This document shows positions 8,172 through 16,519 of a stretch of DNA of 64,000 nt, one piece after another. The notes beneath the pieces are model-generated. The model was given only the letters and a program-made list of their open reading frames with translations, was not told the DNA's origin and searched no databases. Source of the DNA: Pseudomonas sp. KU43P (lineage in GTDB: Bacteria > Pseudomonadota > Gammaproteobacteria > Pseudomonadales > Pseudomonadaceae). Every line of letters begins with the position of its first letter. Position 1 is the first letter of the stretch. The DNA is taken from contig NZ_AP019365.1 in the NCBI RefSeq assembly GCF_033095865.1, positions 3,197,501 to 3,261,500 of the forward strand. The letters are read 5' to 3'. The translations under genes and the position numbers were made by a program.

Positions 8172-8364
8172 GTTCTGCTCCTGTATCGGCCTGTTCTGTA
8201 ATGGCTGCTCATCGGAAACTCATTGGCTTGCATAGCTGATGATTAGGATGTTCACACAGGACTGTTCCAATGTGCCCTGCATCTTTGGAAAAACCCGCCC
8301 CAACAGTAACAACCGCGACGAAATGCTTATCTCACTCTTTCGATATGCAGCAAGTGAAGGCACA

Positions 8365-8406
8365 ATGCGTGTCCTTTTTTTGGCCGGCCTTGCCGGGGGC
8401 CTTTAA
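8365..8406 (+). CDS. Possible 13-residue leader peptide abutting nspC
   Basis: ATG at 8365 opens a 13-codon frame (MRVLFLAGLAGGL) that stops with TAA at 8404-8406, directly against the nspC ATG at 8407. A GAAGG ribosome site lies a few bases before it. A hairpin-forming GGCCGGC...GCCGGGGGCC sequence (8382-8402) covers its 3' half and would sequester the GGGGG that serves as the only Shine-Dalgarno candidate for nspC. The arrangement suggests translational coupling or attenuation; this is inference from position and composition only. Confidence 0.45.
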   Translation: MRVLFLAGLAGGL

Positions 8407-9504
8407 ATGATCAAGACGCCGTACTACCTCATCGATAAAACCAAGCTGCTGGCCAACATGGAGAAGATCGCCTACGTGCGCGAACACTCCGGTGCCAAGG
8501 CCCTGCTCGCCCTCAAGTGCTTCGCCACCTGGTCGGTCTTCGACCTGATGCAGCAGTACATGGACGGCACCACCTCTTCGTCGCTCTACGAGCTCAAGCT
8601 CGGCCGCCAGAAGTTCGCCGGCGAGACCCACGCCTACAGCGTGGCCTGGGCCGACGACGAGGTCGAGGAAATGCTCGAGAACTGCGACAAGATCATCTTC
8701 AACTCGATCGGCCAGTTGCAGCGCTTTGCCGAACAGTCCGAAGGCAAGGTCCGCGGCCTGCGCGTCAACCCGCAGGTGAGCAGCTCCGACTACCTGCTGG
8801 CCGACCCGGCACGCCCGTTCAGCCGCCTGGGCGAGTGGGACCCGGAAAAGATCGAAAAGGTCATCGAGCAGATTTCCGGCTTCATGTTCCACAACAACTG
8901 CGAGAACGGTGACTTCGGCCTGTTCGACAAGATGCTCACGCACATCGAAGAGCGCTTCGGCCACCTGCTGCACAAGGTCCAGTGGGTCAGCCTCGGTGGC
9001 GGCATCCATTTCACCGGCGAGGACTATGCCGTCGATGCGTTCTGCGCGCGCCTGAAAGCCTTCTCGGAAAAATACGGCGTGCAGGTCTACCTGGAGCCAG
9101 GCGAAGCCGCCATCACCAACAGCGCCTCGCTGGAAGTGACCGTGCTCGACACCCTGTACAACGGCAAGCACCTGGCCGTGGTCGACAGCTCGATCGAAGC
9201 GCACCTGCTCGACCTGCTGATCTACCGCCTCAACGCCAAGATGGCCCCCAACGATGGCGAGCACACCTACATGGTCTGCGGCAAATCGTGCCTGGCCGGT
9301 GACATCTTCGGCGAGTACCAGTTCGATCGTCCGCTGGCCATCGGCGATCGCCTGTCGTTCATCGATACGGCGGGCTACACCATGGTCAAGAAAAACTGGT
9401 TCAACGGTTTGAAGATGCCGTCCATCGCGGTCAAGCAGCTCGACGGCAGCGTCGAACTGGTGCGCGAGTTCGGTTTCGAAGACTACGTTTCCAGCCTGTC
9501 GTAA
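8407..9504 (+). CDS. nspC: Carboxynorspermidine decarboxylase
   Basis: This 365-residue fold-type III PLP decarboxylase belongs to the alanine racemase/ornithine decarboxylase class. It removes CO2 from carboxynorspermidine or carboxyspermidine to give norspermidine or spermidine. The PLP lysine is in LLALKCF (Lys37); HNNCEN and the GGGIHFTGEDY segment are family landmarks; CGKSCLAGDIFGEY supplies the inter-subunit Cys/Asp site. The synthase gene follows after 34 bases, forming the two-step aspartate-semialdehyde route. The start abuts the stop of a 13-codon leader ORF and has no clean ribosome site of its own. Confidence 0.93.
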   Translation: MIKTPYYLIDKTKLLANMEKIAYVREHSGAKALLALKCFATWSVFDLMQQYMDGTTSSSLYELKLGRQKFAGETHAYSVAWADDEVEEMLENCDKIIFNSIGQLQRFAEQSEGKVRGLRVNPQVSSSDYLLADPARPFSRLGEWDPEKIEKVIEQISGFMFHNNCENGDFGLFDKMLTHIEERFGHLLHKVQWVSLGGGIHFTGEDYAVDAFCARLKAFSEKYGVQVYLEPGEAAITNSASLEVTVLDTLYNGKHLAVVDSSIEAHLLDLLIYRLNAKMAPNDGEHTYMVCGKSCLAGDIFGEYQFDRPLAIGDRLSFIDTAGYTMVKKNWFNGLKMPSIAVKQLDGSVELVREFGFEDYVSSLS

Positions 9505-9538
9505 GACCGGCCCTCAAAAGTAAGGAGCAACAGGTAAA

Positions 9539-10783
9539 TTGAAGAAGAACGTTCTTATCATTGGTGCAGGAGGTGTCGCCAAGGTGGTGGCCCACAAGTG
9601 CGCGCAGCATAACGACGAACTGGGTCGTATCGCTATCGCGTCACGGAACATCTCCAAATGCCAGGCCATCATCGACAGCGTCAAGGCCAAGGGTAGCCTC
9701 AAGGTACCCGCCGACATCCAGGCCTTCTCGCTCAACGCCCTCGATGTCGAGGCGACCAAGGCACTGATCCGCGAGACCGAATCGCAGATCGTGATCAACG
9801 TCGGTTCCGCGTTCCTCAACATGTCGGTGCTGCGTGCCTGCATCGATACCGGTGTCGCCTACCTGGACACCGCCATCCACGAAGAGCCGGGCAAGATCTG
9901 CGAAACCCCGCCGTGGTACGGCAACTACGAGTGGAAACACCTCGAAGAGTGCCAACAAAAGAACATTACCGCCATTCTCGGCGTCGGTTTCGACCCGGGT
10001 GTGGTGAACAGCTACGCAAAACTTGCGCAGCAGCAGTATTTCGACAGCATTGATTCGATCGACATCCTCGACGTCAATGCCGGTTCCCATGGCAAGTACT
10101 TTGCCACCAACTTCGACCCGGAAATCAACTTCCGCGAGTTCACCGGGCAAGTCTGGAGCTGGCAGAACAGCCAGTGGACCAGCAACACCATGTTCGAAGT
10201 CAAGCGTACCGACGACCTGCCGGTGGTTGGCTCGCAGAACCTGTACCTCACCGGCCACGACGAAGTTCACTCGATCTCGAAGAACCTCAACGTGCCGAAC
10301 GTGCGCTTCTGGATGAGCTTCGGCGAGCACTACATCAACGTGTTCACCGTGCTGAAGAACCTTGGCCTGCTCTCCGAGCAGCCGGTCAAGACCGCCGAAG
10401 GCCTGGAAGTGGTGCCGCTGAAAGTGGTCAAGGCCGTGCTGCCCGACCCGGCCTCCCTGGCCCCTGGCTACACCGGCAAGACCTGCATTGGTGACCTGGT
10501 CAAGGGCACCAAGGACGGCCAGCCGCGCGAAGTGTTCATCTACAACGTGGCCGACCACGAAGAAGCCTACGCCGAGACCGACAGCCAGGGCATTTCCTAC
10601 ACCGCCGGTGTACCGCCAGTGGCCGCTGCCCTGCTGGTCGCCCGTGGCGAGTGGGATGCCAAGCGCATGGTCAACGTCGAGGAGCTGCCGGCCGAGCCGT
10701 TCCTCAAGGCGCTGGACGTGATGGGCCTGCCGACACGCGTGAAAGATGAGAAAGGCGATCGTCCTTGGGACGCTGAAGCCTAA
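9539..10783 (+). CDS. Carboxynorspermidine synthase (saccharopine dehydrogenase family)
   Basis: The 414-residue protein starts with a Rossmann NADPH fold (VLIIGAGGVAKVVAHKC) and continues with the saccharopine-dehydrogenase fold. Enzymes of this type condense aspartate semialdehyde with a diamine (putrescine or diaminopropane) to give carboxyspermidine or carboxynorspermidine, the substrate of NspC encoded just upstream. The start is TTG at 9539, 11 bases after TAAGGAG; no ATG or GTG is available near the conserved N-terminus. A strong intrinsic terminator follows. The two genes almost certainly form an operon. Confidence 0.9.
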   Translation: MKKNVLIIGAGGVAKVVAHKCAQHNDELGRIAIASRNISKCQAIIDSVKAKGSLKVPADIQAFSLNALDVEATKALIRETESQIVINVGSAFLNMSVLRACIDTGVAYLDTAIHEEPGKICETPPWYGNYEWKHLEECQQKNITAILGVGFDPGVVNSYAKLAQQQYFDSIDSIDILDVNAGSHGKYFATNFDPEINFREFTGQVWSWQNSQWTSNTMFEVKRTDDLPVVGSQNLYLTGHDEVHSISKNLNVPNVRFWMSFGEHYINVFTVLKNLGLLSEQPVKTAEGLEVVPLKVVKAVLPDPASLAPGYTGKTCIGDLVKGTKDGQPREVFIYNVADHEEAYAETDSQGISYTAGVPPVAAALLVARGEWDAKRMVNVEELPAEPFLKALDVMGLPTRVKDEKGDRPWDAEA

Positions 10784-10799
10784 GCTGCTGTAGAACGAA

Positions 10800-10831
10800 G
10801 GGGCGCCAACATGGCGCCCCTTCTGTTTTTC
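10800..10831 (+). terminator. Intrinsic terminator of the polyamine operon
   Basis: GGGGCGCCA / TGGCGCCCC form a nine-base stem with a three-base ACA loop, followed by TTCTGTTTTT, 17 bases after the carboxynorspermidine synthase stop. Confidence 0.9.
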
Positions 10832-10843
10832 TGCACAGGCCCC

Positions 10844-10916
10844 ATCGCCGGCAAGCCGGCTCCCACAGGTGTGCTCCACGTGCCCCCTGTGGGACCCGGC
10901 TTGCCGGCGATTGGGG
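10844..10916. repeat. REP pair (reverse then forward)
   Basis: Inverted copy at 10844-10869 and a forward copy at 10886-10916, between two convergent genes. The second copy ends one base before the methyltransferase stop codon. Confidence 0.9.
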
Positions 10917-11963
10917 CTACTTCCTGGCCTCCAGTATCAGGTTGAACGGCGTCTGCGTCGCCCGCCGGAACCGGGTGAACCCCGCCTCCTCGAACACCGC
11001 CCGCAACCGCGCCTCCCCCGCCTGGGCACCGAGCCCCAGCCCCACTTCCTGGGACAGCGAATTCGGCGTGCAGATGAACGTCGACGCCGCATAGAACAAA
11101 CGCCCCACCGGCGTCAGGTTGCCCTCCAGCGAATCCTCCGCATACGGTTCCACCAGCATCACCGTACCGTCGGCCTTGAGCGCCCGGTGGGCATGCCGCG
11201 CTGCGCCCACGGGGTCGCCCATGTCATGCAGACAGTCGAAGAAGCACACCAGGTCATGATCGTGGCCCGGGTAATCCTTGGCTGAAGCCTTCTGGAAGTT
11301 CACCCTTCCCTCCAGCCCTGCCTCACGTGCCCGGTCGGTGGCCGTGGTGATGGAAGGCGCGTGGTAGTCATAACCGATGAACATCGACGCAGGGAATGCC
11401 TGGGCCATGACCAGGGTCGAGGCGCCATGCCCGCACCCGACATCGGCCACCTTGGCTCCAGCCTGCAGCTTGGCAACTACGCCGTCGAGCGCCGGCAGCC
11501 ACTCGGCCACCAGGAAGGTGCGATAACCTGGCCGGAAGAACCGCTCGGTGCCACTGAACATGCACGGATGATGGTCCCCCCAGGCCAGCCCGCCGTCACC
11601 GCGCATGGCCGCCACCAGCTTGTCCTTGTCGTGGAACAGTGCTGCCACCACCGCCGCGCCGCCGGCCATGTAGGCCGGCGAGTCTTCCAGCGCCAGGGCC
11701 ATGGCCTGTTCCTCGGGCAGCACGAAATGCCCTTTGTCATGGGTCATGTAGCCAGACGCCGCCTGGGCGTTGAGCCATTCGCGCACCAACCGCGGGTGGC
11801 AACCGGTCTTGGCCGCCAATGCGTCGGGCGTGGTCGGCTGGCTGTCGGCCATCGCCCGATAGAGCCCCAGCTCGTCACCAAGAATGACGTTGGCCAGGGT
11901 TGCCGCCGCACCCATGTCGCCCACCAGCTTGCCCATGAACGCGTGAAGCCTTGCCTCGTCCAT
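10917..11963 (-). CDS. Class I SAM-dependent methyltransferase with winged-helix N-terminus
   Basis: The 348-residue protein has an N-terminal winged-helix dimerisation-like region (ILGDELGLYRAMADSQPTT...LVREWLNAQAASGY, residues 26-75) and a C-terminal Rossmann methyltransferase domain. SAM motif I is VADVGCGHGASTLVMA (about residues 170-185) and motif II is FIGYDYHAPSI. This layout is shared by plant-type O-methyltransferases and bacterial relatives; the substrate cannot be read from the sequence. It converges on the polyamine operon and diverges from the phosphatase pair at 12205. Confidence 0.82.
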   Translation of the reverse strand: MDEARLHAFMGKLVGDMGAAATLANVILGDELGLYRAMADSQPTTPDALAAKTGCHPRLVREWLNAQAASGYMTHDKGHFVLPEEQAMALALEDSPAYMAGGAAVVAALFHDKDKLVAAMRGDGGLAWGDHHPCMFSGTERFFRPGYRTFLVAEWLPALDGVVAKLQAGAKVADVGCGHGASTLVMAQAFPASMFIGYDYHAPSITTATDRAREAGLEGRVNFQKASAKDYPGHDHDLVCFFDCLHDMGDPVGAARHAHRALKADGTVMLVEPYAEDSLEGNLTPVGRLFYAASTFICTPNSLSQEVGLGLGAQAGEARLRAVFEEAGFTRFRRATQTPFNLILEARK

Positions 11964-12204
11964 GACCTGCCCTCCTCTGCAAGAAGGCCACCGTCGACGA
12001 GGGAAGTCCGGTCCGGGGGGCGGTGGTCGGATGATGGTACGGGCTCGCTGCCATGAAGACAGCAGCGGGCTGCTTGTAAGTTTAGATGCATATTTTTCAC
12101 ATCCACTTCACTCCTGCGCCACAACCGCACGGCTAAGGTGCTGGCCAATTCCGGGTGACGAGCCCTGACGCCCACCCGTTGGATCCTGACCTTGGAGTGC
12201 ATGC

Positions 12205-12870
12205 ATGCTGGAGAATGTGATCGAGACACCCCTGCCCCCTGTACGCGCCAGGCGTCTGCCCGGGCTGCTTGGTGTGCTGCTGGCAGTGCTGTCGCTCGGC
12301 CTGTGGCATCTCTCCCGCGCCCAGGTCAGCGACCTGAGCAGCACGCAGCAAATGAGCGACCACGGGGTTTACAGCGCCTGGGCCAAGGGCGAGGTGATCG
12401 TCCTGATTCGCCATGCCGAACGCTGCGACCGCTCCAATCATGCCTGTCTCAACGACCCCGCCGGTATTACCGTCGACGGCAGCCACGCCGCGAAAGCCGT
12501 GGGCGATGGCATCGTCCGGCTTGGGCTGGGGTCAGCCGACATGCTCAGTAGCCCGGAGGTGCGTACCCGCCAGACCGCATCGTTCATTTTCGGCAAGGCC
12601 ATCGAGACCCAGGACTGGCTGATGCAGTGCGACAGTACGTTTGCCGACGCCGCATTCGCCCACAAGCACGAAGCCCGCAACCTGATTCTGGTCACCCACA
12701 GCGGTTGCATCGATCAGCTCGAGCGGCAGCTGGACGTGCCCGGCGGCGAGCGTGACAGTGGCTATGCCAGCGCGCTGTTCGTGACCAAGGGCAGCGACGG
12801 CCAACCCCACATCCTGGGGCAACTCAATGCCAAACAATGGCGCGAACTTGTCAGCGACACAGGGAAGTAA
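12205..12870 (+). CDS. Membrane-anchored histidine phosphatase family protein
   Basis: The 221-residue protein has an N-terminal signal-anchor (LLGVLLAVLSLGLWHL, residues 21-36) and a histidine-phosphatase domain with the phosphohistidine motif LIRHAERCDR and the second catalytic histidine in VTHSGC. It should act in the periplasm. Similar enzymes (Ais/PmrG type) dephosphorylate lipopolysaccharide core sugars, but that role is only suggested here. The next gene, a PAP2 phosphatase, starts two bases after the stop, so the two are co-transcribed and may both process envelope phosphates. ATG 12205 has GGAG seven bases upstream. Confidence 0.82.
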   Translation: MLENVIETPLPPVRARRLPGLLGVLLAVLSLGLWHLSRAQVSDLSSTQQMSDHGVYSAWAKGEVIVLIRHAERCDRSNHACLNDPAGITVDGSHAAKAVGDGIVRLGLGSADMLSSPEVRTRQTASFIFGKAIETQDWLMQCDSTFADAAFAHKHEARNLILVTHSGCIDQLERQLDVPGGERDSGYASALFVTKGSDGQPHILGQLNAKQWRELVSDTGK

Positions 12871-12872
12871 TC

Positions 12873-13694
12873 ATGCCCACTCCTTCACGTAGCACGTTCT
12901 ACATCAACAACCTTGCGCTTCCACTGGCGCTGGCAGTGGTGGTCTTCGTGCTTTTCGACCTCACCGAGCTGGACCGCTGGATCAGTAATCTGCTGATCGA
13001 CCCGGCCACGGGCAGCTTCCCGTTGCTGCATGACCAATGGTTCGAGAAAGTCACCCACAAATGGCCACGCATTCTGCCTGACTGGACCGGCGAGGCGGCC
13101 GTGATCGGTTCGCTGCTGTCGTTCCTGTGGCCACGGTTGCAGCACCACCCGCACGCCCGGGTGACCCGTGTATTCAACACGACCAGGATCAGCCCGATAC
13201 TGCGCTTTACCGCCCAGCATCGGCGCGATTTCCTGTATGTCGTTGTAGCCTTCGCCCTGAGCACCACGGTCATCCATTACCTGAAAAGCCACACCAGCGT
13301 GTACTGTCCCGTGGAAACCACCTTGTACGGTGGCCATGAACTGCGCAAGGAGTGGTACGAGAACTTCAGCCTGTTGAGCAAGGCGGGGGATGGCCGTTGC
13401 TGGCCAGGTGGCCATGCCTCCAGTGGCTTCACCTTGCTAGCCTTGTACTTCGTGGCCCTGCGCCACCGCTGGCAGCATGCGCGCAAGCTGCTGGTGGCGA
13501 TTCTGCTGATCGGTTTCGTCTACGGCACCACCCGGGTGCTCCAAGGCTGGCACTACATGTCGCACACCTTCTGGGCCGGCATTGTCGTCTGGTTCGCCAG
13601 TTGGGCAACCGCCCTGCTGTTCTATGGCCGGCCGGCCTTGCAAGGCGCGGGGCAACAGGCTCCGGACAATCCCGCAGCGCACGCCTATGCTTGA
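12873..13694 (+). CDS. PAP2-family membrane phosphatase
   Basis: This 273-residue integral membrane protein has about six hydrophobic segments and the type 2 phosphatidic-acid-phosphatase motifs: K-S-H-T-S-V-Y-C-P (variant of KxxxxxxRP), PGGHASSGF and TRVLQGWHYMSH. Such enzymes remove phosphate from lipids such as lipid A, undecaprenyl pyrophosphate or phosphatidylglycerophosphate on the periplasmic face. The Cys-Pro in motif 1 is seen in a subset of Gram-negative members. It starts two bases after the upstream histidine phosphatase and is followed 26 bases later by a methyltransferase gene. Confidence 0.87.
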   Translation: MPTPSRSTFYINNLALPLALAVVVFVLFDLTELDRWISNLLIDPATGSFPLLHDQWFEKVTHKWPRILPDWTGEAAVIGSLLSFLWPRLQHHPHARVTRVFNTTRISPILRFTAQHRRDFLYVVVAFALSTTVIHYLKSHTSVYCPVETTLYGGHELRKEWYENFSLLSKAGDGRCWPGGHASSGFTLLALYFVALRHRWQHARKLLVAILLIGFVYGTTRVLQGWHYMSHTFWAGIVVWFASWATALLFYGRPALQGAGQQAPDNPAAHAYA

Positions 13695-13720
13695 GCCATC
13701 TCACTGCTCTGGAGTGTGCG

Positions 13721-14383
13721 ATGCCCAGCCGCGAAACCGCCTTGCTACAAAGCTGGCAACACAATGCCCAGGCCTGGATCGACGCCGTGCGCAGCGGAGC
13801 CATCGAAAGCCGCCGGCAGGTAACCGACCAGGCCGTTCTGCTGGCCATTCTTGGTCGCCAGCCTGAGCGGGTACTTGACCTGGGTTGTGGTGAAGGCTGG
13901 TTGCTGCGCGCCCTGGCTGACCGTGGCATCGATGCCACGGGTGTGGATGGAGATGCCGCATTGGTTGCAGCTGCGCAGGCGGCCGGCTCGACGCAGGTGT
14001 ACCAGGCCAGCTATGAGCAGTTGGCCAAAAGCGCGTCGGGGATTGGTAGCGGTTATGACCTGATCTGCGCCAACTTCGCCTTGCTTCAGCAGGATATCAT
14101 CCCACTGCTTGCTGCTATGAAAGCACTGCTGGCGCCGGGTGGCGCGATGTTGATCCAGACGTTGCACCCCTGGAGTGTGGCCAACGGCGACTACCAGGAT
14201 GGCTGGCGCGAGGAGTGCTTTACCGGCTTCGCCGGCGACTGGCGACCGATGCCGTGGTACTTCCGCACCCTGGCCAGCTGGCTGAATGCGCTGGACATGG
14301 CGGGTTTCAGGCTGGCCAGCCTGCAGGAGCCGCAACATCCGCAGAGTGCCGCGCCACAGTCGTTGCTGCTGGTGGCTGAATAG
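13721..14383 (+). CDS. SAM-dependent methyltransferase, small class I
   Basis: The 220-residue protein has motif I VLDLGCGEGWLLRALADRG (residues 50-68) and the acidic motif II VDGDAALVAAA. There is no N-terminal accessory domain. The late segment LIQTLHPWSVANGDYQDGWR resembles UbiE/Methyltransf_11 members, but the substrate is unknown. ATG 13721 has GGAG at 13711. It may be the third gene of the phosphatase transcript because only 26 bases separate it from the PAP2 stop. Confidence 0.82.
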   Translation: MPSRETALLQSWQHNAQAWIDAVRSGAIESRRQVTDQAVLLAILGRQPERVLDLGCGEGWLLRALADRGIDATGVDGDAALVAAAQAAGSTQVYQASYEQLAKSASGIGSGYDLICANFALLQQDIIPLLAAMKALLAPGGAMLIQTLHPWSVANGDYQDGWREECFTGFAGDWRPMPWYFRTLASWLNALDMAGFRLASLQEPQHPQSAAPQSLLLVAE

Positions 14384-14460
14384 CCCTTGCACGAAGCTGC
14401 TTGATATCCCCCCGTAGACCCCGCTAGCCTGCGCTTCCCCTACCGGACGGACCCTGCCCC

Positions 14461-15333
14461 CTGCGCCCGCGCGACCTCACCGCCTACCTGTTCCTGGCCA
14501 TCGCCTGGGGCTGCTCCTTTCTTGTGGTGCTCAAGGTGGTGCATGCCTTCGGTTGGGCCGGGGCGGTGAGCTTGCGCTCGTTGATCGCCGGCAGCACGCT
14601 CGCGGTGCTGGGCGCCCTGCTCGGCCGTCGGCTGCCTCTGCTCAAGCCGTTGCTGGTAGTCGGTGCCACCACCGTGGCAGGGCAGCTGATCGGACTGTCC
14701 TATGCCACCCCCTCTGATCGGCACGGCAATGGCCGCGATCTTCATCGCCACCATTGCGCTGTTCTCGATGATCATCGGCCGTGCCTGGGGCCTGGAGAAG
14801 ATCACCCCGCAAGGCTTGGCGGGGTTGCTGCTGGGTATGCTGGGGATCGTGATGCTGGTGGGGTTTCCGGCCCAACCGGTGAACGAAGCCTTCATCCATG
14901 GCTGCATCGCTTCGATATTTGGCTGCGTATGCGCCGCCTTCGGCAGCAACTACGCCAGCCTGCACCTGCGCGGGCAAGACCCGTGGGCGGTGACCGGCGG
15001 CGCCTTCCTGGTCGGCGGCGTGTTGACGCTACCCCTGCTGCTACTGGTGCCAGTGCCGACCACCCCACAGGCCGGCGACTGGCTCTACCTGCTGATCAGT
15101 GGCTGATGAGCGCCACCACCTATGTGCTGTACTTCGGCCTGGTTGCGCGCATCGGCGCGACCCGCGCCATCAGCGTAGAATTCGTCGTGATGCTGATGGC
15201 CGTGGTGATTGGTGCGTTGTTCCTGAACGAGGCGTTGAGCCTGCTGCAGGCGGCAGGCGGCGTTGTGATCATGGTGGGCTGCATGCTGGTGCTGGGATTG
15301 CTGCCCGGACGCAGGCGGCGCCTGCCCGATTAA
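14461..15333 (+). pseudogene. EamA/DMT-family transporter disrupted by two compensating frameshifts
   Basis: Translation in three segments gives a DMT transporter. Frame 1 runs from about 14461 (YLFLAIAWGCSFLVVLKVV) to 14707; frame 2 from 14708 to 15103 (LIGTAMAAIFIATIALFSM ... GDWLYLLISG); frame 1 then resumes to 15333 (MSATTYVLYFGLVARIGATR). The first shift fits one extra C in the run CCCCC at 14708-14712; the second fits loss of one base near 15101-15105. No ATG or GTG start is visible at the expected N-terminus; a CTG at 14461 or a lost start is possible. The gene is a pseudogene unless these are assembly errors. Confidence 0.8.
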
Positions 15334-16208
15334 CGCTGAGCGGTGCTTTGCTCGACCGGCGGGGTCAGCTGCAGTACCCGGTTGCGACCACCTTCGGCCA
15401 GCAGGTAACCGCCCTTGCCATCCGGGGTGATGGCCTGGGGCGCCTTGAGGAAGGTCAGCACGGTGTGCTGGGTGCCGTCTGCATCGACCCGCAGCAGGCG
15501 GGCACGGTGCGTACTGTCTTCGCTGATCCACAGGCCGCGCTGGTCGCACATCAGGAACGTCGGGTTGCGCAGGCCTTCGACCACCACCGGGTCCTGGCCA
15601 TCTTCGGCCAGCGCACGCACCTTGCCGGCGCCTTTCTCGGTGTAGAGCAGGCGGCCGTCGGCGCAGCGGGTCAGGCCCTCGGTTTCCGTCAGGTTCGAAC
15701 GCAGCACCTCGAGCTGGCCGCTGGCCCACGCGTAGCGCATCAGCCGACCATTGCCCTTGCGGTCCTCGATCGCATACAGGTAGTCGCCATCGTTCCATAG
15801 CCCCTGAACGCTGTCGCCCTCGAACAGGTGGGTGACCTGCCCGTCACGCGACAGGCTCACCGGCGCACGACCGCCCTCCTGGCTGAACACCCAACCGCCC
15901 TGGGCCGCAACCATGCCGTCGGGCTTGGACAATTTGTCGATCAACACCACACGTTCGCCCTGGGCGGTGATCTTGAGGATGCTGCCGCGGCCATCGTCCA
16001 GCTCGCGGCTGACCAGCAGGCTACCATCGGCCTGCACCAGCAGCGAGGCAGCCTTGGCCACGTCACGGTGCACCACAGCGACATCCCAGCCATTGCTGGC
16101 CTGGACCGGGTAGAAACTTTGCCAGGCGAAGAAGCCCAGGGTGGCGGTGAGCACGGCCGCGGTGGTGGTCAGAGCGATACGGGTGCCGCGCTGGCGCAGG
16201 ATGGGCAT
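15330..16208 (-). CDS. SMP-30/gluconolactonase-like beta-propeller protein, exported or membrane-anchored
   Basis: The 292-residue protein has an N-terminal hydrophobic segment after an RQRGTR patch (LTTTAAVLTATLGFFAW), so it is a signal-anchored or secreted periplasmic protein. The rest is a repeated propeller pattern of short blades (GSLLVSREL, GSILKITAQG, GGWVFSQEGG, LLYTEKGAG, RGLWISED, GGYLLAEGGRNRVLQL). The fold matches SMP-30/NHL-type sugar-lactone hydrolases, but activity is unproven. ATG 16208 is chosen over the frame's first ATG at 16247 because CAGGAG precedes it by nine bases. Its stop overlaps the end of the convergent EamA pseudogene. Confidence 0.72.
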   Translation of the reverse strand: MPILRQRGTRIALTTTAAVLTATLGFFAWQSFYPVQASNGWDVAVVHRDVAKAASLLVQADGSLLVSRELDDGRGSILKITAQGERVVLIDKLSKPDGMVAAQGGWVFSQEGGRAPVSLSRDGQVTHLFEGDSVQGLWNDGDYLYAIEDRKGNGRLMRYAWASGQLEVLRSNLTETEGLTRCADGRLLYTEKGAGKVRALAEDGQDPVVVEGLRNPTFLMCDQRGLWISEDSTHRARLLRVDADGTQHTVLTFLKAPQAITPDGKGGYLLAEGGRNRVLQLTPPVEQSTAQR

Positions 16209-16296
16209 GGGTGTGAGACTCCTGGAACGTGCCGAGGATCCTAGCAATGGGATGTGAAAAAAATGTCAATTCTCGGCAATGAGCTGCGATTTACGC

Positions 16297-16378
16297 GTGG
16301 GAGCCCGCTTGCCGGCGATAGGGTCACCGCTGACCAACATGTGCCTGACCTGGCCTCATCGCCGGCAAGCAGGTTCAC
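16297..16378. repeat. REP pair (forward then degenerate reverse)
   Basis: GTGGGAGCCCGCTTGCCGGC (16297-16323) and a mutated inverted copy with GCAAGCAGGTTCAC (16355-16378). The second copy no longer forms a full palindrome. Confidence 0.8.
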
Positions 16379-16389
16379 ATTCAGTAAGC

Positions 16390-16404
16390 AAATACCGGGT
16401 ATTT
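16390..16404. promoter_or_regulatory. 15-bp palindrome upstream of allE, candidate operator
   Basis: AAATACC-G-GGTATTT is a perfect seven-base inverted repeat with one central base, 116 bases before the allE start. Its symmetry is typical of a dimeric repressor site, but no regulator gene is adjacent. Confidence 0.4.
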
Positions 16405-16519
16405 CAACATTTAATTTGTGGATGCAACGGACTGGCCCATATGCTGTCCGCACATCCCCTGCACGCACCGGCCGGTGTGGTCCAAGGCACGGGGAGAGAA
16501 CAACAAGTCGAGACCGTTC

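Noticed and set aside
8375..8402. Hairpin with T run before nspC as an intrinsic terminator
   Set aside because: The T run precedes the stem on the plus strand and would be an A run after the stem on the minus strand; neither orientation fits a terminator.
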